Positions 1 to 13,271 of a DNA stretch of 44,829 nucleotides are shown here, piece by piece. Within the stretch, counting starts at the first letter, position 1. Every line of letters begins with the position of its first letter. The translations under genes and the position numbers were made by a program. The notes below the pieces were generated by a model. It made no database searches. It saw only the letters and a list, made by a program, of their open reading frames with translations, and was not told the origin of the DNA. This DNA comes from Bigelowiella natans CCMP2755 (Eukaryota > Cercozoa > Chlorarachniophyceae). The stretch lies in the NCBI GenBank assembly GCA_000320545.1, contig ADNK01001015.1, forward strand, positions 37,501 to 82,329, given 5' to 3'.

Positions 1-551
1 CATGCTATTTTGATGGTGACAAACTTACAATTAAACATGGAATGAACGCCACTCACTGGTCAATTCCATGATGTCAGTGAAAACATGCGTGAGTCAATAA
101 CATTGTTCTGCGCATGGCATATTGTTGCGACTGTGAAATCATTGTGTAATAGCCATATTGCAGTCACATGCCTGAATCGCTCATCAGCATGCACTGGCGA
201 ATGCACCATTCCCATGCTGGATAGTTTCTTATTTTGAACATAAGCACATGTAAATATGATGTAGGCGATCATAGACACACAAAAAAATGCCATATGCAAT
301 ATCACGTTGTGTTGCTGTAATAACATGCTTAGCTACGCTCAGTTCCCAGTGGCTAGGCATTTGTTGCTTTGTGCGCACGCGCACAGATGGAATATCTCAC
401 ACAGCTGCTGCGGCAAGCTTGTAGTTTTATGTGTCTAAGTGTGCATAGCATGCATGGATGTATGCCGTCATCATAGCATGTGCAATATGGCACTGCTCCA
501 TCGTATCATTGGTTATAGGCGATGGCAGCACACTTATAACTATAGACACAG

Positions 552-592
<41 letters not shown>

Positions 593-1050
593 GTATGTCT
601 ATTGTTATAGACATCTAGATATATGTACATTATAACATCGCGGAATTGCGCGACTTAGAGTCAAAACATCATGCAAGCGGGACTCTCGCTGTCTGCTATA
701 GCGTTAAGTGCGGGCTTGCAAATGTTGCGTCGGCATTGTTGCTGCTGCGCCAACCTACGACCATCAATTAAAATGCTCATGGACATCCGCAGTGGATGCG
801 CACTTGAATAACAATATAAGCATGCTCATCGTTACGTCATTGTGACGCCATCTTGATGACTCCTTCATGGTGATAACGATACTTCAGCAAATGTGAACGA
901 CTAGACGATCCATGCTAGCATGCGCATACATCTTATGGGTGCTTGGTATTTCATTAACGATGATATCAGGCTCGTTTGGCCCAAAAATTAAATACGTCGC
1001 TGTGCAGTATTCCTCCACGTGGCCTGGACTAGTCGCAGCATTCATCTTCC
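1..1050. other. Gene-free spacer rich in CATG/TGCA words
   Basis: No credible exon is seen on either strand. The stretch is studded with CATG, GCATGC and TGCA words, and holds a (TA)n tract near 557-584. Its vocabulary matches the other gene-tail spacers at 14592-15170, 20890-21700, 32870-33560 and 38090-39330. Confidence 0.55.
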
Positions 1051-1456
1051 ATGACTAAAAAATACGCACACACGGAATCGAACACCTTAGCACAACTACT
1101 TTGCAAACAAATGAAAAGGGGATGGGAGAACTCAGTTCTAAATACACTGCACCTAGGAGAGTAAGGCAGGGGCAGCATGGAACCATCAGTGCAAAACACA
1201 CCACGCGTGTGATCATCCTCTTGGTAAATCCAACCTGAAATGCGATAATGATGATGATTATGATGATAAAATCACGACTGAAATGCGATAATGATAAAAT
1301 GACGATGATGACGATAAAAATGATGATGAGGATGAGGATGAGGAGCATTGTATTCTTGCCCAGCAATGCTGATCCTATTTCTTATGAGACACTAGGCAGG
1401 AATCACACATATTTCCGTTTGAATGAATGCTGGCACATATACAATACATCGTTTAG

Positions 1457-1596
1457 AACCGGTTGTTCACTACTCAAACTATTTTCCAACAAACAATTAC
1501 CGGGTTGAATCTACAAAATTTGTCTCCGCAGTCGCACTCACAAGTCAAATAACCGCATGGGACCTGAGAGAAGCAACAAACAACATCACACAAAAG
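1457..1596 (+). CDS. Possible WD-repeat exon (orphan)
   Basis: An open stretch is bounded by an acceptor-like TTTAG and a donor-like AAG|GTCAG. It reads through a segment ending FVSAVALTSQITAWDLRE, which resembles the last strand of a WD40 blade (hydrophobic run, then xxWD). A (CA)n tract follows at 1651-1681, in what would be the next intron. No neighbouring exons could be joined confidently. It could be the tail of a plus-strand gene running towards the RBR gene, or chance. Function unknown. Confidence 0.3.
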
Positions 1597-1647
1597 GTCA
1601 GAAATTGCTCTGTACTTCAATTACATTATATTTGGACACAGACACTT

Positions 1648-1683
<36 letters not shown>

Positions 1684-1849
1684 GAAGCCACCGAGGAGAA
1701 GACTAACTGCAAAGTGAACATCTTATTTCAAATTAATTTATAATTTATAATTTTGCTACTCACGCAGCAAAGATTGTCGTCTCCGAAACAAGCACACTCT
1801 CCATCCTAGTACAAAAAGAACACACAAAAATGTGATGCGATGATCATAC

Positions 1850-4800
1850 TCAAATTTGCTCATGCCGGTAATTGATGATGAGTGTGCCTCTTATTGGAAG
1901 AAGCTTATTCTCATTGGGTGGTGGAATAATATGTCGGATTTGGGCAATAACCTGCAAATTTGCGCAGCCAAAGATGTTGTATGGCGCAAAGTGATTACTG
2001 GTATATCTGAGCAAGGTGGTGGTGGAGGAGGACGAGGAGGAGAAAAAAAAAAGAGAACCAGGGGTGAATCTCAATCCAGTACTTTGTTACTTTCACCATT
2101 ATTGATTTTTAGTGACTCGTCGTCACCATCAAACAAAATCAACATATTATCTTAATCACTGGCAACATATCAAAAAGAAACATTTCTATCGACAGATGCC
2201 AGAATCTTTAAATAAGCGTCACACAGTGACGGTGGTGGTTGCGGTGGTAATGATAATTAATGAGATGATAGGTAAAGGAGAATATCCATACACTTCTATC
2301 GCAAAGATAAGTACTGACTTTCCACCACATATCCAGCAAAACTCATATTTGCATTGATAGCACGTCATATGATTGCAGCCGCTGTAGTGTTAAACACGAA
2401 CGTAGTATTAGATCAGAGATATTTGAGAGGATCATTAGAATTTATATGTCAATAAATATTGATAAATCAGATACTTTGGTAGGTACTCTTTTTTTTATGC
2501 AAATGAATCTACTGACCTGTTCTTTTCAATATCCGCTCTACATTGTGGGCATTTCTTCACATTGTGCTGAAATATTCAATATATTCAAAAAAAGACATGA
2601 AATCTCGATGAAATAAAGCGTGGCACCTCAACAATATACGTCTACTAAAATCTTTCACAAGATCAGCATGGATATTACTTCCTAAAGTAACTGCTATTTC
2701 AATACCATTATTCTATAGGCGGCATATGCTTTGTTCTTTGATTCCTGCGCAGCTCGCTCACATGAGCCTCTATGGAAAGCGTCCCCGCAATTCCAGCAAA
2801 TCGAGGTTTGGCATAATTCACAGGTTGCCTATCATGTAAAGAGTGAGTGACGCCACCCTTTTAACCCACAGGGATGATGGATGGAAAAATGCCACTTGAC
2901 ATCATCTTACTTGATAGACATTATGGACGAGTGAACGAACTAATATATCATTTTCTGTGAATCGTGTATAATGTCTTCTGATATTTTGTTGTACCACACC
3001 TTTCGGGATCCCGTTTTCTTCCTAAGAATACCTTCGCAGTTGGGAGTTATGCACCTGATAATTCATCGTGACTCACAATAAGTACAGGTAGTAGCAGCTT
3101 GAGCAGCAATAGGTTTTACATCATCGACTCTGGTATGTACATGATTTCTATTCATCCTTCTTGAAACAAATGCTGCATATGATCTTCTACTCACGTATTA
3201 AAATAGAAGTTTACCAGCGTTGATCTGAGGAAGCCGCAACCTCCTTATCTCTTTTAAACTTCTCATATTTTTTTGCTGTTTCTGAGGAGATGGGGAATCA
3301 TAATTACTTATATGAGAGACCGATAGCTCCACAATTCGATGTATTTATTGTGTCCTAACCTTCGTCGACGCATCGCATTATCTCGTCTGAAGAAATCTAG
3401 AACGTGCATACCGAAGAACGAGGAGTTTCAGATATGATGTCGCAAAGAAAGACAAAACAATGTCTAAAACGGGCTATTATCACTGGCTTTCAACACAATG
3501 TAGCTTCCTAGAGTTCAATGCATTTTGGAAAATATAAAGTATCTGAATATATTCAGGAATTAAGCATTCTAAGTTCCACTTTTGAATATGCCTGAAGGTT
3601 CTAACCAGGTGACGAATTTCAGGTGAATTGTGCTGATAAACTCATAAAAATTAATAAGATTTTCCTTACTCCTACCTCTCGTGAGCAATTTGATTCTGGG
3701 CATGTTAGATTAATCACTTTGCCATCCTGTAACAGACAAATCCCTTAAGAACAATATATAATTTCCATCGCCACTTGCTGACCGTTGTTGCTCATATTCT
3801 ATTGATTATTGCATCATCACCATCTGACCTTTATCCACACTTCAAGGTATCGTGAATAGCAATCCTTGCAATAGTTATGATTGCATGCTACATTCTGAAA
3901 TGACGATCTGATTGATAAAGATGTTGTAGAGTGTGACATCAATTGAAATTTGAGAAGTAAGTATAAGGAACAGAATAATGTGGATTTACTTTGGAAGATC
4001 GCAGAGACATATTCCACATGAAACCTGATAAATGTATTGTCAGTGTTATCTATGTCACCCCATTTGCTTAGATCCAAATCTTAAATTAACCATTTCCTCT
4101 GATAGTAGTCCTTTACCTGAAAATGATGGAAAATTACATAATTCTGCTATCACCCTCAAATTAAACACGAAGATCATTAAGGTTGATTGTTTCTCATTTT
4201 GTTATACGTACTCTCTTCCTGTTGTATGGAATTGTTTCCAGATGCTGTAGTCGTCGCTGGCTTTGTCTGGCAGGGATGGGGGGATTACAACATCATGTAA
4301 ATTAGGGGAATGAAGACAGAATGTCTGATTCGGTGAAATCTGAATCATCTTAATGGCTAATCAGGTCTTTCCAAATCTCATATTTTGAATGAGAGGAATT
4401 CGACATTTAGATCTTCTTTTGCAATCACCTTTGATTCATTGGAAATCTGACGCTGCAATTCAGGGAGTACATTTCTGAGTTATTTACAGAGCACATACAA
4501 GCTCAACGATGCAGGTTCGTACTGAGCATATCAGTAATCTTTACAAGATACCTGATCTCTTCCACTTCTACTGAATCTCCAGGCCTCTTGGCTATGAGTG
4601 CTACCGAAGCTTTAAACTCAGCTAATCTCTGTGTGAGAGAATGAGTGGGTAATAAGAATCAAACATTAGGTCCCCCGTCGAACCCCAAAATAACGCATGA
4701 TTTGAACAGAATGTTCCAAATGACGCCTGAAGTCACCTTTTTCTGTAGTTCCTCATTTTGGCCAACTTTTTCGTTCTCTTTTGATGCCTTCGTTTTGCTT

Positions 4801-5644
4801 TCGGAATTTTTTAAAACGCGCTCTATAACTGAGGTTGTTTTGAATTTATGGATATTTAGAGGGAAGAATCACAACTCTAATATTTTAATATGTTTGAAAT
4901 ATCATACTGTATTATATGCATGGAATCGAAGAACCACCTTCCTCAACAGTATTTTCTTTGACTTCTTTCAAAATCGTCTCCGTGTTTTCCGGGCTGAATG
5001 AATATTGGAAAAGGACATTAGTGATAGACAGTTTCAGCGCCACTGACTTCTTACATAATTGTAAGAGAATCGCTTCAAAGAAAATCACCACCTGTATCCA
5101 AGTTCTACAAGAAGACGGTGCAGCTTAACCAGACGATTCGCTTTACTTTTCTGGATATAATTTATTCATAAGGTTCATCGTTAGAACATGTATCGATAGA
5201 AATTGTAATAAGAATTCCCCTAACTTCTTACTTTCTCGAATTTTGTCTCTAAGTAGTTGTAGTTCCTTGCAATATTTATTTTTTGCGTTGCAGCTGGAGC
5301 TGAGACTTGCCTGGACACGCAGGAAATGATGGTAATATATAATTTGTTTGTAAACTTGGAAGTAAAATCGATGATGTCATGTAAATAGCATAGTTAGTTT
5401 CTTACAAATTACCTCTGAAATAGTGGAGTTGGCGACTTTCTTTCATATCTGGAAAATGTTCAAAACATGGATCATTTGAAGATAGTAGTAATTCGAATTG
5501 ATGAATACTTACTGTTGGGAATTGCCTACAGGAGCAGACAGCATGCGCCTTGGCTGAACATCAAGGGGTACCTTCAAAAAGAACATATAAGACGAATTTG
5601 ACAAAGGGGATCACAATGACAATTACATTTTGCGTGTCACTCAT
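1850..5644 (-). CDS. RBR-type E3 ubiquitin ligase with UBA-like N-terminus
   Basis: About 20 small exons join in phase on the minus strand to give roughly 440 aa. The start ATG is at 5644 (MSDTQN, donor at 5626). A helical UBA-like stretch (LHRLLVELGYS, then PENTETILKEVKENTVEE) is near residues 72-108, followed by a charged coiled region. RING1 is at about 205-255 (SCGICLCDLP, ACNHNYCKDCYSRYL, LTCPESNC). The IBR is at about 292-335 (WCITPNCEG, CELCQTSICWNCGDAFH). RING2 is at about 357-387 (KKCPQCRADIEKN, then SGCNHMTCYQCKYEFCWIC). The Cys in NHMTC aligns with the catalytic Cys of the Ariadne/HHARI family, which takes ubiquitin as a thioester before passing it to substrate. The C-terminal NHFAPYNIFGCANLQ resembles the usual post-RING2 H/GC motif. 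The gene may end at the stop at 1850, or the last exon may be spliced near 1949. Introns are about 40-200 bases and almost free of microsatellites. It is divergent from the gene starting at 6101. Confidence 0.88.
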
Positions 5645-6100
5645 TAGATAAGTTTCGTTTCCACTCTTTCTCTTTTATAATGGTGCTTCGAAGCAATCTA
5701 AGGTATATTAAGTTGAAGCCTTGTCCCCCAGTCCTCCTGAGCTATGATTCTTTCTTATATTTTAGTCACACAGCAGGGTTCTCGTTAAGAAAACAGTATC
5801 GAGGCCATTGAACGTTCGCGTTTCTGTAACTTGCAATCCTTGATATTATATTTCGATCTATTATTATCTCAGGTACAAACAATGATAGCAAGCTGGATTA
5901 TGTCAAGGGAATTTACCCAAGAAACAACAACAACTTCGATCAAGAAATTAGCAATAAGAAATAAGAATAGTGATCAAAAAGAACAAAAAAGGAGGAGGAG
6001 AGGGAGTTCGAGCTTAACGGCAAGCATGATTGAAAATACATGAAAATCGCATGATTTTTGTGGCTACACTGATTGGTTTTTTGTCGCGATAAGGAAACGG
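5645..6100. promoter_or_regulatory. Divergent promoter region between RBR and the 6101 gene
   Basis: These 456 bases separate the inferred start codons of two head-to-head genes and must hold both 5' UTRs and promoters. No individual motif is claimed. A purine run lies near 5975-6005. Confidence 0.4.
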
Positions 6101-6592
6101 ATGTCAAATTCGAAGGCCTTGGACACTACTAAGGACGTCGCTAAATTTCAGAGGCAAAATGCCAAAATGATTAGGTTGTCGTAGAGGATGATTAAGGGCT
6201 TTTTGCACGATGCGACAATATACTCTTATGATCACGTCCAGCGGTGAGCACGAAGACCCGACGACTCAGATCGATTGTGGGAGGCCTAGGGAACAAGGAA
6301 GATGATGGCGTAGCCAGCCTTAGAGTAACTATCTACCAGATACGATTACTAGTATCAAAAAAGAAAATGAGGCCTGCAACTAAAGGAGTATATGGGTTGA
6401 GAAGATTGACAATCTTCACCATCCTTTACGGGATCATCGATTCTTCAAGCACAGCAGCAGCCACTCAGAATTCGAATCGACCTCGGGAAAAGGGGGACTC
6501 AGAGTCACGTATCTTCGAAGGTTTTATGCACGCATGACACGCACACACACACACACACACACACAAACATATAGACAGACAACGCAACACAA

Positions 6593-6634
<42 letters not shown>

Positions 6635-9600
6635 TGAGATTGAGTATATTTTCCATTTAGAAACACGCGTGGATCCTTTGTGCAATCCGTGCAATGGTCT
6701 CCCTCCGACTCACATCGTTATGATAGTACCAGATACAATGAGCTCTTCTGGTACAAACGAGTATAGAGTGAATATGGAGATTCTAATACCGATTTCTAAA
6801 TTCAGAAAATCTTTTGTTAAGTCGCTCTATTTATGGACTATGGCAAGGAGAGTTTGGGATGCTATCCAACCGATGTGGTGGAGTTGGCAATTTGACCATA
6901 ATTACAGTAATATACCTGATATTATTCAACACGCAAGTAGTAGTAGTACTAAAACATATTAGCTAAAACAAGGTTTACAATAATGAATTCACTACACCTT
7001 ACTACATAGAATACGACAGCAATGACAAATATAATAACGGCAGCTAAACCTACGACTGCTATTAAAAATTTATTGCTTTTTATGATCATCATCCTCAGTA
7101 CAATACGTTAATCTCCAAGAAATCGCTAGGGAAAATCATCAGAACATGTCAGATACCCCCCACTTCTGGCACCTCATCGGTCGGACAACACGTAACGGAT
7201 CTTCTTCAAAATTGTGGATTTCCAAGGACCAGTGTATTATCATCGACAAATACAATTTCTCTGGATGAGGATACTCCCACCAAAGCTCAAATTGGCCAAT
7301 ATTCGAGTCGTCGCCGCACCCTTGGAGCTCTCAAGGCACTTCAGAACGCTCTTATACCTCACAACTATCAAACGAAGCCTCACCAACTTTCCACAGCAGC
7401 AGCAGCAAATATGGCAGAAATAGATCCATTCGAAGGGTTTGGTCGGTTGCATTTCATTCTATTCGCTTCCTCATCGCAGCTACCTGCTCACCAGCACCAG
7501 AAAGAGGTGAGGAAAGAGGATGATGACCAAGCTAAAGATCCTCCTCCTTCTCCTCCTCGGGTTCCAAGCGAAGTAGACCTCCGTTTAGCCGTGGCAGAGA
7601 CTTCCCGTAGATTCATCTCCAACTTGAATCATAATAAGAATGTGCGAGCCAAGGCGTCGTCGTCGTCGTCGTCGTCTCTTGTGATTGTGCTAAGTGAAGG
7701 GGATGATGATGACACCGACGACGATATGCGTAGATGGCTTGGCCTTCCAAGCATTATCAGTCAGTATCCAAACGGTCTGGGGTTCAATGGGATTATGACA
7801 CTTAAATTGCTTGATATACAGCGGAGAAAGAAAATCAAGCAGGTAGTAGTTTGCTAGGATACACCAGTATATAAAGGTGATGATAAAGACAACAACAACA
7901 ACAACAGAAATGAGTACTAATGGCCTTAAGAAGAGAGAAACTTTATGCGCGCCGAAGAGTAGTATGATAATCTTTGTCCGTCGTTGTACGACGATAGGCA
8001 CCAGTGACACTACTCTCTATGCTCATGCAACCATCCATCCATCCATCCACCTGCCATCACAGGACATGGAGAAATCTTTGTTAGAATCTATACTTCAGTT
8101 GGGTGGACGAGCACGAGTGCTGACGGGTAGTAGTATAGTTGTGGTACTAGTAGTAGCAGTAGTAGTAATAGCTTGAGTAGTAGTAAAAGAAGAAGAAGAA
8201 GAAGAAGAGGACAACAGCTACTGCGTGAATACTGATATTAGCATGGCGATGACGACGACAATAACGATAGTAAGGCATGGAATTAGTTCTTCCCCTTTCT
8301 CAGGAGAATGCGTGGCGGATTATGGGCTTGCTGGCACGCAAAGACTGATGAAGGGAGAGGGGTGTGGGAAAGGTTGTGCTACACACATAGACGACGACGA
8401 CGACGACGACGAAGACAGGCTAGGAACATATTAAGCAATCTTCTTTGACGAGAGCTGATATCAGTGGATAATCATCAACCCAGCATATGCTTCTTCTTCT
8501 TCTTCTTCTACTACTACTTCTACTACTACTACTTCATACAAGATCCAGCACGGAAGAAGAAGAAGAAGATGATGATGAAGATGAAGAAGAAGAACACCTC
8601 TATATCTATGCTACGTGTCTGTTATATTGTAATTATAATTATTATTATGATCAGCCCTTTGGACGGTGACAGATGCCTTGCGAAACTATGTACCGTTTAC
8701 AATCAAGAGGTAGTACTAGTTACATCCACGTGCAACCGGAACAACGATCAGTGTGTGATAACAATGATAATGACAATGACAATGATGACGATGATGATGA
8801 TCACTATGGGGATCTCTGCATGAAGTATTGGTACCGTTTGAAATGGTGGTAAGCCTCTGTTATTAGTCATAGTAATACTTGCAGCAGCAGCAGTGCTTGT
8901 ACCTATTAATTGTTAAGGTAGTAGTAGCAGTAGTCGTAGTAGCAGCCGTAGAGATTTCATCATCATCATCATCATTGTTATCGTCATCATCATTGTTATC
9001 GTCATCATCACCATCATCATCATCAAATCAGTCTTCTACCTGGATTTGGACCCTTTGGCGCCAAAGAGGCTGCACACTGTGACCTGTGTTTTGGCGTTGG
9101 TAACACATGCTCACAGGGCGAGAAGACAAGCGCTCAAGAAGATGATGGCAGCAACAGCGACGACAACGATGATGATGACGCTATGGACGGGAAGCTTTGT
9201 CTACCAGATGTGGTAGTAAATGATAAAGTTCCAACTGCTGCTGCTGCTGCTACTGGCATTGTGTCGTCGTCGTCGTCATCGTCATTATCGTCGCTGTCAT
9301 ATAGTTCGTCTTTCCAGATTCACCATCATATCTACAATGATGATGATGATAACAATGATGGTGACAAAGATGTGAAGATTATAGTCACAAATGACGATGA
9401 AGATGATGATAATGATGATGTTATAGGGTTGCTCATCATCAAGTCGCCATACTCCAAGCAGCAGTATCCAGTCACCCCTTCCAGCAGATATAAATCCCAC
9501 CATCTCATCTTCTTCTTCTTCTCCGCATTGCTTCAAATACGATGATGATGACGACGAGGATGTTTGCAGAGTAGACGATGACGAACAAGTCAGTGTTACG

Positions 9601-10072
9601 ATGCAACGAGGACAAAAACAACAACAACAACTGCAAAACCAAAAAAAAGAAGAAGCGGAGGAGGAACTGGTGGAAGAAGAAGCATGGAAACCATTTCAAT
9701 TATTCTCTTCAATGCACTCATTGTCCTCCTCCTCCTCCTCCTCCTCCTCCTCCTCCTCCTCCTCCCAGAATCAGAGAGCAGCGTCATCGTCATCATCATC
9801 ATCGTCGTCGTCGTCGTCGTCATCAGTGGCAATATGGGACTGGAATGAAGTCTCGGTACGGTTTGGAGGTAATCTAACAAAGATGAGCTTGGATTTAGCA
9901 CGTCTAAGAGTCCCTGCAATAGTAAGAAATACCCACATTCTCAGGTAGGAGTAGTAGTAGTAGTAGTAGTAGTAGTAATAGTATTCGTTGTAGTAGATGA
10001 AGCAATTATCATCATCATCCTCAATATAGTGTCGTCATCAATATTAATATTGGTGGCCTGAATAGAGTAGTG

Positions 10073-10120
<48 letters not shown>

Positions 10121-10224
10121 ATTGGTGTATGAGACAAAGAAGAAGAAAAAAAGAAGAAGAAGATAATGAAAAAAAAGTAGAAAGGGAGGGCAATTGAGAC
10201 ACAAAAATGACTCTCCACATTCTC

Positions 10225-10280
<56 letters not shown>

Positions 10281-10407
10281 AAAACTTCCTCACTGCTGAT
10301 GCGTCTCATTGTTATGACTGATTGGCAGTAAACAAGCAGCAAATGAGTGGATATCAGAAGGAAAGTTTATAGGGGTCCAAAGGGCTCTGGAGAGCAACCA
10401 TGATGAG
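6101..10407 (+). CDS. Unrecognised multi-exon protein; may be the N-terminal half of the JmjC gene
   Basis: The start is probably ATG at 6101 (MSNSKALDTTKDVAKFQRQN). The best-supported exon is 7099-7842: an acceptor after CTCAG, 248 uninterrupted codons in phase 0, and donor GTAGTAG. It contains TISLDEDTPTKAQIGQYSSR, SRRRTLGALKALQNALI and VAETSRRFISNLNH. Other likely exons are 6661-6760 (SFVQSVQWSPSDSHRYD); part of 6806-6906 (YGLWQGEFGMLSNRCGG); about 8066-8126 (DMEKSLLESILQLGGRARVL, phase-compatible with 7842); one near 9010-9090 (YLDLDPLAPKRLHTVT); one near 9826-9947; and 10329-10407 (KQAANEWISEGKFIGVQRAL). Coding parts include poly-Ser and poly-Asp runs from (TCG)n and (GAT)n. I do not recognise the family. 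No certain terminal stop was found before the JmjC exons, so one long gene or two genes are both possible. Several splice joints, including 6760/6806, do not match in phase as drawn. Confidence 0.5.
9721..9830 (+). repeat. (TCC)n and (TCA/TCG)n tracts
   Basis: Fifteen-odd TCC units at 9724-9765 are followed by mixed TCA/TCG units at 9783-9826. They read as poly-Ser in a frame that continues into VAIWDWNEVSVRFGG, so they may be coding. Confidence 0.7.
10075..10280. repeat. Compound (TA)n(GT)n and (CT)n(CA)n microsatellites
   Basis: (TA)n runs into (GT)n at about 10075-10120, and (CT)n runs into (CA)n at about 10218-10280. Both are probably intronic. Confidence 0.9.
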
Positions 10408-11240
10408 GTAGTACTATTGCTATCTTCATGTCGTGGAATTTGTCACGATGCAACAAGATGTGTGTGTGTGTGTGTGTGAATGTAGTTTATCATCCATTGG
10501 CGTCTTCCTATGCTCTCTGCTGACTTAATTCATGCTTCTCCTCGTGATAAATCGTAGCAGTAATCGTGCAATCAATGAATAACCTTGTTTCCTACTTTTC
10601 CCCCACCTCGCATTATGTATTTATAACTCCTCTTTCTCTTGTTGTCTCCCTTCACATTAATTTCATGGTATTCATCATCTCTGTCTGTCTGTGTCTGTGT
10701 GTGTGTGTGTGTGTTCCTGAAGAAAGGAGCCCTGAAAGGAGGAGTCCTACGTGGCAAGCATCCCCCATTATTCTTCTTTTGGGATAAAACACAACCTTTG
10801 CACCACGTGGTAGGAGGAGGAGGAGGAGGAGGAGGAGGAGGGAAGGGGAAAGACAGACAGACAGAAGAGGAAGGCATCATCTACAATGATAATGATGATG
10901 ATGATCATGATGATGATGATACTACACAGCTTTTCTTGTTGTAAAGAAAGAAAAAGGAATCTTCTATGATACACAGATTATTATTATTATTATTATTATT
11001 ATTATAATTGTCTTGCTGTTGTAGTAGTAGTAGGTAGCAGTAGTAGTAGAAGCAGAAGTAGGAGTAGTGGTGGAAGTCATTACAAATATTTGGAGGAGGA
11101 AGAGGGGAAGAGAGAAGCACGAAGAACAAATTGAGTGATAAAGCAACCATCATTTTGACTTGATGTTTGGCTCGAATATTGTTGTGATTGTGTGTATGTG
11201 TGTGTGTGTTGTATCACTCTACAAACCAATCAATCATCAG
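10408..11240 (+). other. Microsatellite-dense intronic/linker region
   Basis: This stretch holds (GT)n, (GGA)n, (GAT)n, (ATT)n and (TAG)n tracts. The only protein-like patch is around 10720-10795, and no safe exon boundaries could be set there. It is probably intron(s) between coding exons of the 6101-14591 region. Confidence 0.5.
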
Positions 11241-13222
11241 AGATCCTGGGATTTTACGTTTAAGAATGTCTCGATGTCGGCGGCGGAGTTGATCAAGAAA
11301 GCTTTGTTAAAGAATCAAGATGCAGCACCAAAAGAAGAAGAGGAAGGAGGAGGAAATGCGGCTGGAGGATCGCTAGAAGAAGTAAAACAGGACCCTGCTG
11401 ATGCTGCACAAGACAACAATAACAACAACAACAACAACTACTACTACTACTACTACCTCGGAGATATGCCAAAGAGTATGCAAGAGAATGGTTTCAACCG
11501 CTCAGCCATATTCTTATCGGAGAAAGATCGGCAAAGAGATCAACACACGCAATACCTTTGGCTGTCGTCTGGAGGCGTAGTAACACACACGCACTGTGAT
11601 ATGGATCACAACCTCTTCATTCAAATATACGGCAATAAGGTGGGGTGAATGCATCCATGCATTGCACATATGCAAAAGGAGGAGGAGGAGGAGGAGGAAG
11701 AAAAGACAGAAGAGAACAAGAGCACCACCCAACAAGATAAAGAACAGAACACAACTAACTCTATCCTCAATGGAGAGTGAATGATGATGACGACGATGAT
11801 GATGATGATGATAGCAGCCGAGTAGCTAATGCCGCTGTGTATACTGTGAGTAATTGCTTTGTTTTCAAAGTCCCCTCTCGTCATTGTAGCGATTGATCTC
11901 AAACCCTAGCAAATCCATACTCATATTCCTTATTAACCATCATCAGACCTTCTATCTTCGGCCTCCACATTCTTTCTCGGATCTTCGCTTGTTTCCACGT
12001 ATCCACCCCCTCTGGCATAAGTCACAGCAGCTAAATACTGATGCTGCTGCTACTGCTTCTTCTGATGGAGAGCAGCACTCTTACCATGCTCATCTTTCTC
12101 CTGGAGATCTACTGTGCGTAAACTACCATCAACACTGTGAAAGTAAAGAAGAAGAAGAAGAAGAAGAAGAAGAAGAAGAAACACATGCATTATTATTTCT
12201 TGTGCATGTTCCCCCCCCCCTCCTAGTGCTCTACTTGCTTCTATGCATGTCAGTATTGATTCGCTCTCTACGAATTGTCCTCATCGATTGTTAATGGCTG
12301 TTGTTGTTATAAATATGATCATAGGTACGTACCTCCCTATTGGTTTCACAAAGTCGTTTCAAACACAGCATCTATTTCAGCTACAGCTTGGTAGTAGTAG
12401 TAGCAGTGGTAGTTGTAACATAATATTTATACATTATTCCTAGCATCTTTTAATGTGCTTGTATTACCACTACTGCTGCTGCTGATTGTAGTGATTATAG
12501 TGATTGTCGTGATTATCGTGCTGCCGTCGAGATTAAGCTTGAGATATAATAGACTATGTGGTGCATGTATGTTGTGGCATAATGGTAGGTCACTCGATTA
12601 CGAGCATTACGAAAGGATGGACTCGATATACAGGTGCTGCTGTGGTTAGTTCTAATGGATGATGACAGCGACGGCACCCGTTGATTGGAGTTAGGAGGAA
12701 GAAGGGAACCAACGCTCTACCACCGTGTGTTATATCGGCACTGATGATGACGATTATTGTGATTTTACCCACATTAGTGCCTGATAGGTATATCCGCGTC
12801 ATTCTCTTGCTACTGCTGCTTCTACTGTCGCATGTGATATGTGCTTAGATATGAGCAGAAGTTTTCTCGATTCGTACATTCCAAGGGTCGTTTCTATGGG
12901 GTACGGTTGTTCTTAGATTTGCTGCTTCAAAGACTCTATGGGATTGGGTAAATAGTAGTAGCAGTAATTAGTGCCACAGAACAACTGCTGTGAGCAATTC
13001 CCCTGATGATGATAGTAATAGAATAACAATAAACATCAATGATAATAGCATTAAGATATGGGAGAAGGACAGCTGCGTGCACGAAATAGCGATGGTGTAT
13101 TATAATATATCGGCCGATCAATAAGTACGTACTCTTTGTCTGCAAAGTAATACAATAACCTTCTTAATAATCATCTTCATGATTATCACCACCACTACTA
13201 GCCATCTGTCCATACTAACATA

Positions 13223-13271
<49 letters not shown>

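Noticed and set aside
1055-1366. Ile-rich minus-strand frame and Met-rich plus-strand frame
   Set aside because: Both come from a degenerate ATGATG tract.
4645-5128. Plus-strand open frames
   Set aside because: They are antisense to RBR exons whose minus-strand reading gives a phase-consistent UBA-like segment.
5295-5570. Plus-strand exon-like pieces with acceptor and donor words
   Set aside because: The minus strand over the same bases joins in phase from the RBR start codon; the plus reading leads nowhere.
8487-9950. Several long Ser-, Asp-, Ile- or Leu-rich frames on both strands
   Set aside because: Trinucleotide microsatellites are open in several frames at once, so length alone is not evidence of coding.
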